From Saprospirales bacterium (lineage in GTDB: Bacteria > Bacteroidota > Bacteroidia > Chitinophagales > JADJOU01): a DNA stretch of 32,031 nucleotides. The notes below the pieces were generated by a model. That model saw nothing but the letters and a program-made list of their open reading frames with translations. It had not been told where the DNA came from and did no database searches. This document shows positions 8,995 to 17,175 of the stretch, in pieces. The stretch spans positions 1-32,031 of the forward strand of contig CANESS010000010.1 of assembly GCA_947441115.1 (NCBI GenBank), given 5' to 3'. A program made the translations under genes and the position numbers. Positions within the stretch are counted from its first letter, which is position 1. Every line of letters begins with the position of its first letter.

Positions 8995-9312
8995 CTATAC
9001 TGAAGAAGGAGGTCCGCCTCCCTGAAAGGTATTAGGGTAAACTGGAGGAGTATCACTATCCTTGATTCTACCGAAACTATCTTCATATCGCTTCACATTA
9101 TCTTGGAGCGCACGCAGAAATCGTTTGGCATTCTCTGGCGCCATAATAACTCTAGATCGCACAAAGGCCTTAGGCGTATTAGGGGTGAGCTGAATGAAGT
9201 CTGTAACAAACTCTGTAGGTGAGTGAGAAATAATAGCTAGATTGGAATAGACACCATAGGCCATATCTTGTGATATGTCTATTTCTATTTGCTGCTGATT
9301 TGGATCTTCCAT
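8995..9312 (-). CDS. DUF3467 family protein
   Basis: A small soluble protein of 105 residues. It is recognisable from the family's core: YGVYSNLAIISHSPTEFVTD, then F-x-Q-x-x-P, then ARVIM-like SRVIMAPENAKRFLRALQDN. A Pro/Gly-rich tail (GGGPPSSV) follows. The family is widespread in Bacteroidota and other phyla and has no established function. The start is ATG at 9312. It is followed by the BatA-like gene after 19 bases (GTG start) or 70 bases (TTG start). It is preceded by the broken SHOCT gene, whose out-of-frame stop lies 26 bases upstream. No signal peptide or membrane helix is visible, so it should be cytoplasmic. Confidence 0.85.
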   Translation of the reverse strand: MEDPNQQQIEIDISQDMAYGVYSNLAIISHSPTEFVTDFIQLTPNTPKAFVRSRVIMAPENAKRFLRALQDNVKRYEDSFGRIKDSDTPPVYPNTFQGGGPPSSV

Positions 9313-9338
9313 GGTATAAAATATTTCTTCAATAATAA

Positions 9339-9465
9339 TTAAATTCTAGTCAAACCCTCTGCTTTTTTGGCTTCATATTCCTCTCTTGATATCAGTTGGC
9401 TTTCGGAAAAGGGCTTTCAACTTTAGAAGGGCTGCTGGGGTATTATCGTCAATTTCTGTCAACAT
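9339..9465 (-). pseudogene. Frameshifted SHOCT-domain mini-protein
   Basis: Starting at the ATG at 9465 (in-frame stop two codons upstream) the first frame reads MLTEIDDNTPAALLKLKAL and then runs off to a stop at 9373. The neighbouring frame continues with SESQLISREEYEAKKAEGL and ends at TAA 9339-9341. Joining the two at the four-base homopolymer 9407-9410 (TTTT on the minus strand, read as TTT) gives a 41-residue protein. It fits the SHOCT pattern (LxKLxxL, five residues, IS/T, EE, F/Y, xAKKA) residue for residue. The total of 127 bases equals 42 codons plus one, as expected for a single-base insertion. It could be a recent pseudogene, a sequencing indel or programmed slippage. SHOCT modules are oligomerisation segments. 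Confidence 0.6.
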
Positions 9466-9568
9466 AAACTATATTATCAAGAAGATTAGGTGTAATTATT
9501 TTGGAAGTAGAAAATTGAATCCAGAAGATTTATTGACAAATCTCAGTCAGTTTTAGTTTAAATTTGGA

Positions 9569-11611
9569 CTACCTCACGCCAGCACCATTTGGCACGTCGC
9601 CTAGCGGTGATACAAAAGCCAAACCCTCGCCATTATCTGCAAAGAGAATCATGCCTTTGCTCTCTATTCCTTTTATTTTTCTAGGGGCTAGATTAACTAA
9701 AACTTGGATGCGCTTATTGACCACATCTTCTACACTAAATACATGGGCTATGCCAGATACTATCGTTCGCACTTCGTAGCCTAAATCTACGCTCAACTTC
9801 ATCAGCTTATCTGTCCCCTCTACTCTCTCTGCGGTCAAGATAGTTCCTATGCGTATATCCATTTTTGAAAAATCATCAAAGCTGATTAATTTTTCTTCTG
9901 GTTTTTCTACTGTTTGATTTTCCATTACTTCCACTTTATGTGTTTTAGCGTATAAATAATCGATTTGTTTTTGAATGACATTATCTTCCATTTTTGAGAA
10001 AAGATGAAAGGAGTCCTTAATGACACTGCCTATTGGCACCATTTGTAAATCGCCAATTCTATCCCAAGAAATCTCGCCTTGCATATTCAATTTGTCCCAT
10101 AATACACGGGCAGTGATAGGCAGAAAAGGTTCTATCAAGATGGCAAAATTAGCTATGATTTGAAAACAGTCATAAAGCACGATTCCAGCCTCCTCAGGAT
10201 TAGTTTTGACAACTTTCCAAGGTTCTTTTTCTGTCAATATTTTATTGCCATGGCGGGCTAATAAGATAGCTTCTACCAGAGCCTCTCTAAATGAATAATT
10301 CTCAATAGCCGCGGATACTTTTGATTTTCGCTCTAGAATAAATTCTTTTAACTGACTGCAATCCGCGGCTTTAGGGACTTTTCCGTCATAAAATTTATGA
10401 GTCAATACAAATACTCGATTGACCATATTCCCTACTATGGCCACCAATTCAGAATTGACCTTTAGTTGAAAATCTTTCCATGAAAAGTCCGCATCTTTAT
10501 TTTCTGGCAAATTAGAAATGAGCGCATAGCGAAGCTCGTCTACCTTATCTGGAAATGCTTCTAGATATTCATACATCTCCAGACTCCATCGCCTGCTGGT
10601 GCTCATCTTCTGTCCCTCTAAATTAAGAAATTCATTGGCTGGCACATCTTCTGGTAAAATATAGTCCCCTGCTGCCTTGAGCATAATGGGGAAAATTATA
10701 CAATGAAAAACAATATTATCTTTTCCTACGAAGTGAACCAACTTCGTATTCGCATCTTTCCAATAAGGCTCCCAAGATATTCCCTTATCCATTGCCCATT
10801 GCTTAGTTGCCGATATATAACCTATAGGCGCATCGAACCAAACATAAAGAATTTTTCCCTCGGCATTTTCTATTGGCACTGGGACACCCCAATCTCCATC
10901 TCTAGTCATCGATCTAGCCTGCAGTCCACCATCTATCCAGCTCTTAGCTTGTCCATATGTATTAGCCTTCCATTGTCCTTTCTTACCCTCTACAAGCCAT
11001 TCTTTCAGCCATGACTCATAGTCTCCCAATTTGAAATACCAGTTTTTTGTTTCTTTTTTTACAGGTATATTTCCCGTCACAACAGAAATAGGGCGAATAA
11101 GATCTGTAGGGTCTAGTGACTTACCGCAGCTTTCACATTGGTCTCCGAAAGCTTTGTCGCTTCCACAGTTTGGACAGGTGCCTTGTATATATCTATCTGC
11201 TAAAAAACTATTGGTTTCTTCGTCATAATATTGCTCTATCAGTTTTTCTTCAAATAATCCTTTATTATAGAAATCTAAGAAAAATTCTTGTGCGGTATCA
11301 AAATGCAATTTTTCTGTGGTGCGATGATAAATATCAAACGATATCCCTAACTTAGCAAAGCATTCTTGAGATAGGGCATGGTACTTATCTACAAGTTCTC
11401 TAGGACTAATTTTTTCCTTTAAGGCCTGCATGGTGATGGCTGTGCCGAGCTCATCACTGCCGCAGATAAAAACAACATCTCTTTTTTGTAATCGCAAGTA
11501 CCGCACATAAATATCCGCGGGCAAATATGCTCCTGCCAAATGACCTATATGCTTAGGTCCATTGACATAAGGCAATGCTGCTGTGACTGTGTATCGTTTA
11601 ATATCCTTCAT
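9569..11611 (-). CDS. metG: Methionyl-tRNA synthetase
   Basis: Full-length MetRS (680 residues) that charges tRNA-Met in the cytoplasm. HIGH is present exactly at residues 21-24 (PKHIGHLAGAYLPADIY). A zinc knuckle CPNC...CESC lies at about 144-162. The second catalytic signature is KMSTS starting at Lys335, in the EGQKMSTSRRW context usual for the type with a Thr in place of the second Lys. After the anticodon-binding helical domain, a linker leads to the EMAP/Trbp111-like tRNA-binding domain from about residue 579 (FSKMDIRIGTIL ... NLAPRKIKGIESKGMIL), which dimerises the enzyme. The gene stands alone, 81 bases downstream of the ompA-like stop and separated from it by a terminator, so it must have its own promoter. 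Confidence 0.97.
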   Translation of the reverse strand: MKDIKRYTVTAALPYVNGPKHIGHLAGAYLPADIYVRYLRLQKRDVVFICGSDELGTAITMQALKEKISPRELVDKYHALSQECFAKLGISFDIYHRTTEKLHFDTAQEFFLDFYNKGLFEEKLIEQYYDEETNSFLADRYIQGTCPNCGSDKAFGDQCESCGKSLDPTDLIRPISVVTGNIPVKKETKNWYFKLGDYESWLKEWLVEGKKGQWKANTYGQAKSWIDGGLQARSMTRDGDWGVPVPIENAEGKILYVWFDAPIGYISATKQWAMDKGISWEPYWKDANTKLVHFVGKDNIVFHCIIFPIMLKAAGDYILPEDVPANEFLNLEGQKMSTSRRWSLEMYEYLEAFPDKVDELRYALISNLPENKDADFSWKDFQLKVNSELVAIVGNMVNRVFVLTHKFYDGKVPKAADCSQLKEFILERKSKVSAAIENYSFREALVEAILLARHGNKILTEKEPWKVVKTNPEEAGIVLYDCFQIIANFAILIEPFLPITARVLWDKLNMQGEISWDRIGDLQMVPIGSVIKDSFHLFSKMEDNVIQKQIDYLYAKTHKVEVMENQTVEKPEEKLISFDDFSKMDIRIGTILTAERVEGTDKLMKLSVDLGYEVRTIVSGIAHVFSVEDVVNKRIQVLVNLAPRKIKGIESKGMILFADNGEGLAFVSPLGDVPNGAGVR

Positions 11612-11633
11612 AAAGTAACAAAAATAGTAGTAA

Positions 11634-11667
11634 TAAAAAAAATAGCCCCGGAATGTTCGGAGCTATT
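11634..11667 (-). terminator. Intrinsic terminator of the OmpA-family gene
   Basis: On the minus strand AATAGCTCCG and CGGGGCTATT pair over ten bases (one G-U) around a seven-base loop and run into a T-rich tail. It lies about 25 bases after the OmpA-family stop codon and just before metG. Confidence 0.85.
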
Positions 11668-11692
11668 CATTATTGGTTGACTAAAAACTACT

Positions 11693-13390
11693 TTATTTTT
11701 GGCCCGCTTTTAAACCAGGGTGGGGTGAAGGAGGGTTATTAGCACCGCTCTCACCTTCTTGTGCATTTCTGAACATTACCGCTCTATCTGCATCAGCATC
11801 GCCAGTACCTTCTAAATTATATCGAACTATAAAACGATCTCTAGATACACCGAATCTTTCTTCTATATAATTAGCTACTTCCATAGCTCTATTATAAGAT
11901 AATTGTTCGTTATACTTACCGTTTTTATTATTTCTATCGTTGATACCATTTATGACCAATTTCATATCAGGACACTTTTGCATCTTCTCGCCTATGGACT
12001 GAAGAGCTACTGCACTATTAGAATTTAATCTATACTTATCTTTTTCAAACGTAACTGATGGTAAAGTAACTTCTGAACAATCTCCTGCAGGTTTAGCAGG
12101 TTTAGTTTGTGTGGCAGGTGCTTTAGTAATATCTGCACAACATGCTGGAGGTGGAACTTTTGCTACACCTTGATTATCTACAGGGTAACCTGATGGGGAA
12201 TAAGGTTCTTTATCATCACAGTCTATCAAGCCATCTTTATCGCTATCCAACATGACTCCTTTGGTATCTACAGGGCACCCTTCTCTAGAAGATGGCTCTT
12301 GATCTAAGATATTAGGAACACCATCACCATCATCATCTGCAAATGCAGCATTGATTTCTTTTCTAGGATTCATCTCAGCCAGTTTCTTTTGTAACTCTTC
12401 ATTAGGATTTCTCCAATAAAGCGGAGCCTCATTTCCTTTGCCTAGATTATAATTTAATTTAACTGTAGTCTGATGAACCATATCATTCATCTGGCTATAA
12501 GAAGGAGACGTTTGGAAATTATTCGCAAAACGCTCACCATCTAAATAATCATCAAAGACATAAAATATTCTATGCTCTAAAGATGCACTAAATCTATTCG
12601 TTAGTTTTCTATTAACACTAGCTCCAAAGGCTGCAGCTGGAACTATAGCATAGCCCCCGATAGTTGACTTACCTCCATTATTCGCCGATGAATTTGACTC
12701 ATATTTGCCATCCATCATATTGTCCATTGCCTCCGCAACTAGTCTTTTAGCTCTCTGATCTCCAGTAAAATTATTTGGACTCTGACCTAGTCCTGAATTG
12801 TAGACTTGTAACAATTGGTTCCAGTTATATTGCTGTCCAGTTGCATCATTTTGTCTATCAAGATTGGTTTGGTATAAGAAAATTGCAGGACCAGCGAAAA
12901 GATCTAAGGTCCATTTTGGATTCATCTTTTTCATACCTGAATTACCTACAGTTAAAACCTGGTCCCAAGATAAAGAATGAGAATGCATCTGAGAAGAAAC
13001 AAACCATACGTTATTATTTGGAGTAGTTGATAGCCCATTGACTACTGCTGTATAGTGTGGTCTAAAGTCAGCCATAGTGGCTATACCCAAGTTATACTGC
13101 CATCTCCAAGAGAAATTATTAGAAAGTGCTTTTCTAATATGAATTCCGAAAGTTGAGTTGTTAAGATCTAATTTTACTCTAGAGCTGACATCTCCCCAGA
13201 CATAATTCAATCCACCAGAAATACCAATTTCCCAAGGATTAGTGTTTGAACTTGACGTTGATATTTTTTTCTTAGGGGCTGCAGCTTGCGCTGCCTCTGA
13301 TGTAGCTGTAATAGTTTCTGTTTTTTTATCTTGTGCACTTATGTTAAAGCCAATCAGAACAAGAACTAAAAGCAATAAATTTTTATTCAT
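11693..13390 (-). CDS. OmpA-family outer-membrane protein with thrombospondin type-3 repeats
   Basis: A 565-residue protein from the ATG at 13390; a further ATG four codons upstream (13402) is less likely. A signal peptide (MNKNLLLLVLVLIGFNISAQ) is followed by a Ser/Thr linker and a domain of about 300 residues with alternating beta strands (NPWEIGISGGLNYVWGDVSS onward), as in OmpA-type barrels. Then come two calcium-type TSP3 units (DDDGDGVPN, DSDKDGLIDCDD, about 350-395), a Cys-Cys/Pro linker and a C-terminal OmpA peptidoglycan-binding domain from about 445. The ligand residues are kept in INGINDRN and YNRAMEV, but the terminal NRRVE motif is changed to ADRAVMFR. It likely ties the outer membrane to peptidoglycan. 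It has its own promoter and terminator. Confidence 0.85.
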   Translation of the reverse strand: MNKNLLLLVLVLIGFNISAQDKKTETITATSEAAQAAAPKKKISTSSSNTNPWEIGISGGLNYVWGDVSSRVKLDLNNSTFGIHIRKALSNNFSWRWQYNLGIATMADFRPHYTAVVNGLSTTPNNNVWFVSSQMHSHSLSWDQVLTVGNSGMKKMNPKWTLDLFAGPAIFLYQTNLDRQNDATGQQYNWNQLLQVYNSGLGQSPNNFTGDQRAKRLVAEAMDNMMDGKYESNSSANNGGKSTIGGYAIVPAAAFGASVNRKLTNRFSASLEHRIFYVFDDYLDGERFANNFQTSPSYSQMNDMVHQTTVKLNYNLGKGNEAPLYWRNPNEELQKKLAEMNPRKEINAAFADDDGDGVPNILDQEPSSREGCPVDTKGVMLDSDKDGLIDCDDKEPYSPSGYPVDNQGVAKVPPPACCADITKAPATQTKPAKPAGDCSEVTLPSVTFEKDKYRLNSNSAVALQSIGEKMQKCPDMKLVINGINDRNNKNGKYNEQLSYNRAMEVANYIEERFGVSRDRFIVRYNLEGTGDADADRAVMFRNAQEGESGANNPPSPHPGLKAGQK

Positions 13391-13418
13391 ATAAATATAC
13401 ATTTTTTAACGATGAGTA

Positions 13419-13426
13419 CAAAGTTA
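13419..13426 (-). promoter_or_regulatory. Promoter -7 element (TAnnTTTG) for the OmpA-family gene
   Basis: TAACTTTG on the minus strand matches the Bacteroidota consensus exactly. It lies in the 54-base gap after korB and predicts a transcript start near 13411, about 20 bases before the ATG at 13390. This supports that ATG over the one at 13402. A T-rich TATTTTC stretch upstream is only a rough -33 candidate. Confidence 0.6.
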
Positions 13427-13455
13427 TAGTTTTTTTGAAAATAGCTGGTTTTTTT

Positions 13456-14430
13456 TTACATTTCTTTGATTTTACCTTGGTTTATTTTCTGTTCAAGAAT
13501 AGAATTGTAGTCATTATACTGTTTTTCTATGAATTTTCTTGGGGTTTTATAAATAACTCCCATAGCTACAGGCAAATCATGATATTCCCCTTGGCCCAAT
13601 TGACTTAGTACGTGAGCCTTGAATTTAGATGTTTCGTCATGAATCCACCATTGAGCCTGATCCAAGGATGCGGCTTCTACCTTTTTTACCTCCATACGAT
13701 CTAGAAGTATTGTCCATTCGTTATTTTCACCAAATAGTAAGGGCTCGCCATGTTTCAAGCGCAATACTTTTTCTGCTTGATTCTTCTTTTCGATGATAGG
13801 GTCAAAAATACCGTCATTAAAAATAGGACAATTCTGCAGGATTTCTATCAAAGCTGCGCCCTGATGAAACTGGGCTTCCTGCATATAGCCTTGGATAAAA
13901 GCAGCATCTCTATCGAAGGTTCTGCAAATAAAGCCTGCTCCTGTATTTAAAGCTAAATTTAAGGCATTTAGGGCTGTTTCCTCACTACCTCTAGGAGAAG
14001 ATTTGGAAAACTGCCCTAGCTCTGACGTTGGAGAATATTGGCCTTTGGTAAGGCCATATATATGATTATTGAAAAGTAAAATACTTAGATTAATATCTCT
14101 TCTAAATAAATGCAAATAATGATTTCCACCAATAGAGAGGGCGTCACCATCCCCAGTGATAATCCATACATTGATTTCAGGCCTGGCGAGTTTCACCCCA
14201 GTAGCTATAGGAAGTGCTCTGCCATGTATGGTATGAAATCCATAAGTATTCATATAGTATGGTAATCTAGAGGCGCATCCTATACCAGATACGACGACAG
14301 TATCCTCTGGCTTGACCCCCGTCTTGGCTAAGGCTGACTGAAAATGCTTTAGGATAGCATGATCCCCGCAGCCAGGGCACCACCTGATTTCATTTTGATT
14401 GCTAAAATCACGTGCACTCAGACTGTTCAT
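13456..14430 (-). CDS. korB: 2-oxoacid:ferredoxin oxidoreductase beta subunit (KorB type)
   Basis: The 324-residue thiamine-diphosphate subunit of a 2-oxoacid (probably 2-oxoglutarate) ferredoxin oxidoreductase, which oxidatively decarboxylates the oxoacid to an acyl-CoA and reduces ferredoxin. Four cysteines for the [4Fe-4S] cluster are visible: CPGC at 18 and 21, GIGC at 52, and Cys201 in LQNCPIFND. The TPP/Mg motif is GDGDALSIGGNH at 93-104, followed by RRDINLSILLFNNHIYGLTKGQ and SPTSE, typical of the KorB/ForB group. The alpha/gamma subunit, normally adjacent, is absent from this window. The ATG at 14430 lies inside the end of the small lipoprotein gene (23-base overlap), so translation is probably coupled. 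Confidence 0.9.
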   Translation of the reverse strand: MNSLSARDFSNQNEIRWCPGCGDHAILKHFQSALAKTGVKPEDTVVVSGIGCASRLPYYMNTYGFHTIHGRALPIATGVKLARPEINVWIITGDGDALSIGGNHYLHLFRRDINLSILLFNNHIYGLTKGQYSPTSELGQFSKSSPRGSEETALNALNLALNTGAGFICRTFDRDAAFIQGYMQEAQFHQGAALIEILQNCPIFNDGIFDPIIEKKNQAEKVLRLKHGEPLLFGENNEWTILLDRMEVKKVEAASLDQAQWWIHDETSKFKAHVLSQLGQGEYHDLPVAMGVIYKTPRKFIEKQYNDYNSILEQKINQGKIKEM

Positions 14431-14569
14431 ATCTATTTTCGCTTGAAGAATTAGGAATAATGGCGGTTTTGGCCTTTGGACAATTACACCCTTTCTTTAG
14501 CAAGCCGCAACTAGTAAGCGAAGCCACAGAGACCCCTAGAAAGAAAATGAAAAACCGTAGTTTGTGCAT
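14408..14569 (-). CDS. Small lipoprotein with CNCP motif (53 residues)
   Basis: A short gene between the OstA-like gene and korB. From the ATG at 14569 it encodes a basic start, a hydrophobic run (FFIFFLGVSVASL) and a lipobox LTSC with the acylated cysteine at residue 21. GLLKKGCNCPK follows, with two more cysteines at 28 and 30, then a short polar tail to TGA 14408-14410. This is a complete lipoprotein signal on a mature chain of only 33 residues. The start is 27 bases after the OstA-like stop, and the end overlaps korB by 23 bases, which makes it an integral member of the operon. The function is unknown; the paired Cys could bind metal or form a disulfide. Small lipoproteins of this look occur in other Bacteroidota, from memory. 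Confidence 0.75.
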   Translation of the reverse strand: MHKLRFFIFFLGVSVASLTSCGLLKKGCNCPKAKTAIIPNSSSENRYEQSECT

Positions 14570-14596
14570 AGATTATTTTTTATTTATTATGCGGTA

Positions 14597-16102
14597 TTAT
14601 AAATCATCTTTGGACCGAGGCCGCAATGCAGATTTCCATACAAAATTAGTCAAAAAACGATTGGACTCCGTGATTTCTTTTACAGGATAGAAAATAGCTT
14701 TAGGATTTTTATAAAATACCACCTCCTTGGGTTTACTAGTATCGTAAATCATTTTCAAACTATAGCTCTCACTGCTATTTAGACCTAGATAGCCTTTGCC
14801 CTCCTCTTTTCCATAGTAAATAGACTTAGAATTGCCAAAGGCAAATAAATAGTCCATCTTGCCATCTCTGAAGAAAAAGTGGCTAGAATCGCTGCTCACT
14901 TGGTTGTAATGACCCTTGACTTCTTCTTCTTGAGCCATAAATGAATTGCCATAAACATTAATACGTTTTGGCTTCTTATTTATTAAGTAGATAAATAATT
15001 TTAATCCCGACAACTGGCTTTGTGATTGCCATAGAAATGCATTTTTAGTAATACAAATTGTAGAATCTATTGTTTTATAAATCAGAGTGTCACCCGCCGC
15101 CTGAAAATCATCATTAAATAGCTTTACATTGCTAATAGCTTTCATGACTCGTTCATTTTTCGAAGTAGCTTGATTAATCAAAATATCTCCTCTAACAAAT
15201 GTTGGCTTATTATCACTTGACTCCATAATGAGAATAGGTCTTTTATATGCTATCATATCCTTATTTTCATTATACATATAGGCCGAGTCACCAAATAAAT
15301 GAGTCTTGGCTGCCGTATCATGGTATTCAAATGTCTTATAGATATAGCTTTCCCCATTTTTTTTATCGTAGAAAATAGAATCGGTGAGTAACCAACTAGG
15401 AGGATTGTAGATATATGTACCTCTGCCAAAGCTAGATTGATTTTTTTCTTCATCATGCCACCCCGCATTGCACCATATGAATCCACTATCATTTTCTATT
15501 TTAGTGCTAGTCTTGAAAATACTTCTCTTCTCTTTTGTATTATACATTAGAGAGTCGGATTCTAATTTATATTTAGGATGATTTACCTTGACGTTTTGTC
15601 GAAATAAGATTAAATTTTCCTTAGTATAAAAGGTCCCTGTCTGCGAAGTGATTTCCGACTCGCCATTTATCAATTTACCTCCAGTTAAATATTGTCCTAC
15701 ATCATTATTTAGATCATAGGTAATATCTTCTGCGTAGAGCTTGGATTTCTTATCGATGAATATAACATTGCCGCGAATGATAGCAACTTTTTGAAGACTG
15801 AGATAATTCAATTTATCTCCATAAACTTTTGCTCCACTTTTTTTCCGAATGATAACATGTCCGAAAGCATCAATATTATTGTTGGGGTATATAACAGCTG
15901 AATCACAGTCAATATAATTCAGCCTATGTTTTAATTTCACATTGCCAACTAAAATTTTAAGTTGTTCCCCATTGACTGTCTCCATGGTGCCCTGCACAGT
16001 TGGAGGAAGGATTTCCACTTCATATAATTCCTGAGAAAATAGCTCTGTAGAAAATAAGAGAGTACTAAAAAAAATGAGATAGCTAAGACGCTTGGCCTTC
16101 AT
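14597..16102 (-). CDS. OstA/LptA-like LPS transport protein
   Basis: A 501-residue periplasmic protein with a signal peptide (MKAKRLSYLIFFSTLLFSTELFSQ). It is built of repeating beta-jellyroll units of the OstA/LptA kind, with recurring patterns such as GNVKLKHRLNYIDCDSAVIYPNNN, KVYGDKLNYLSLQKVAIIRGNV and LYAEDITYDLNNDVGQYLTGG. Bacteroidota carry such long OstA-like proteins in place of the short LptA. They are expected to form the periplasmic bridge carrying LPS to LptD; here that role is inferred from the fold. The ATG at 16102 is five bases after the mlaD stop, so both are translated from one message. A small lipoprotein and korB follow. Confidence 0.82.
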   Translation of the reverse strand: MKAKRLSYLIFFSTLLFSTELFSQELYEVEILPPTVQGTMETVNGEQLKILVGNVKLKHRLNYIDCDSAVIYPNNNIDAFGHVIIRKKSGAKVYGDKLNYLSLQKVAIIRGNVIFIDKKSKLYAEDITYDLNNDVGQYLTGGKLINGESEITSQTGTFYTKENLILFRQNVKVNHPKYKLESDSLMYNTKEKRSIFKTSTKIENDSGFIWCNAGWHDEEKNQSSFGRGTYIYNPPSWLLTDSIFYDKKNGESYIYKTFEYHDTAAKTHLFGDSAYMYNENKDMIAYKRPILIMESSDNKPTFVRGDILINQATSKNERVMKAISNVKLFNDDFQAAGDTLIYKTIDSTICITKNAFLWQSQSQLSGLKLFIYLINKKPKRINVYGNSFMAQEEEVKGHYNQVSSDSSHFFFRDGKMDYLFAFGNSKSIYYGKEEGKGYLGLNSSESYSLKMIYDTSKPKEVVFYKNPKAIFYPVKEITESNRFLTNFVWKSALRPRSKDDL

Positions 16103-16107
16103 AGGTA

Positions 16108-17049
16108 CTACTTCTTAGCTCCGAAAATTGAAAATCCAACATAGCGTCTAGGATTCGCCTTGAAATCAATCATTAACTCATTCGCATTTTGTACGGTCGT
16201 GTTTAAATTATTATAGAGTAAAGGGTCTTTCATCAATTTACCCATACTCCCTTGTCCTTGATTTATATCTGACAATAAGATATTCATCTCATTGACTGAT
16301 TTATTTAGATTCTGCATCATACCAGTAATATCTGATTGATTTGCCTTGCCTGTTAACTCACGAATATTCGAAATAGTCGCATTGATATCGTCTTGTTTTT
16401 TAGCGAGAGAGGTTGAAATACGCTCAAAATTAACCATGGTCTGATGAATAGGTTTTTGATTATTCTCTATCATTCTATTCATATTAGCCAATGTAATATT
16501 TATGGTGGCTAATGTAGCATTCATTTGATCTACCGTGATATAGACATTTTCTTTTTGTCCTCGATCAAATAAGGAGTTTACATTATGTAATAAGGAGTCA
16601 GATGACTTAGCTAAAGGGCCAATTTCACTGGATAGTGATTGCAGTATTCCGTTTTCAGGAAGACCCATTATTGTTTCCATTTCACGGATTACCTCATTAG
16701 AATTTCCTAGATGTAAGACTAAACCCATATTGCCCATAATACTCGTACTAGTTATCTGTATTTTAGAATCCTTGGGAATCTTTAATTCCTTATCGGCGGT
16801 GAAGATCACTCGAACGTCCTTAGGATGAGTTAAATCCGTAAATTCAATTTTATCCACCGTACCCACAACAACCCCACTCAAATAGACGTGGTCTGATTTC
16901 TTAACCTTATCTACATTATGAAAGATGGCGCAATATTTTGGATTACCGCTTTGCAGCAAAGTGCCCTTCATAAATAGATAAGCGACTATGAATAAAATAA
17001 CGGAAAGAAAGGTAAGTAAAGCTACTTTTATATCTTTATTGAATGCCAC
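16108..17049 (-). CDS. mlaD: MlaD/MCE-family lipid transport protein
   Basis: A 313-residue protein with one N-terminal helix (about 8-28, ending FMKGTLLQSGN) and a single MCE domain at about 34-118. The domain shows the usual core: YCAIFHNVDKVKKSDHVYLSGVVVGTVDKI, then IPKDSKIQITSTSIMGNMGLVL. A long helical region follows (about 140-300), rich in Asn, Gln and Ile with heptad-like spacing, probably the hexameric tunnel or coiled coil seen in MCE proteins. The family moves phospholipids between inner and outer membrane together with an MlaE permease and MlaF ATPase; neither is in this window. It heads the operon mlaD, OstA-like, lipoprotein, korB. The 126-base gap from the PorE-like gene holds no clear consensus promoter. 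Confidence 0.88.
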   Translation of the reverse strand: MAFNKDIKVALLTFLSVILFIVAYLFMKGTLLQSGNPKYCAIFHNVDKVKKSDHVYLSGVVVGTVDKIEFTDLTHPKDVRVIFTADKELKIPKDSKIQITSTSIMGNMGLVLHLGNSNEVIREMETIMGLPENGILQSLSSEIGPLAKSSDSLLHNVNSLFDRGQKENVYITVDQMNATLATINITLANMNRMIENNQKPIHQTMVNFERISTSLAKKQDDINATISNIRELTGKANQSDITGMMQNLNKSVNEMNILLSDINQGQGSMGKLMKDPLLYNNLNTTVQNANELMIDFKANPRRYVGFSIFGAKK

Positions 17050-17175
17050 GATAATTTGATTAATCTTAGTTTATTGGGGTTTTCGTACCTAGAAGGAATA
17101 AAATTAATCGTTATTTCACTATACTATCTAAATAAAAGCAATGAAAGAGCTAAATTCTATCTAAAAAATAATAAA

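Noticed and set aside
9526-9543. Six-base-pair hairpin AGATTT/AAATCT after metG
   Set aside because: The stem is AT-only and no T-run follows on the minus strand, so I do not call it a terminator.
11619-11626. TATTTTTG on the minus strand just before metG
   Set aside because: It fits TAnnTTTG, but only seven bases separate it from the ATG, so the transcript would be leaderless; it also overlaps the T-rich area by the terminator, so chance is likely.
14412-14690. 92-codon plus-strand frame over the lipoprotein and the OstA-like gene end
   Set aside because: The minus strand here holds a lipoprotein gene with lipobox that fits the operon spacing, so the plus frame is a shadow.
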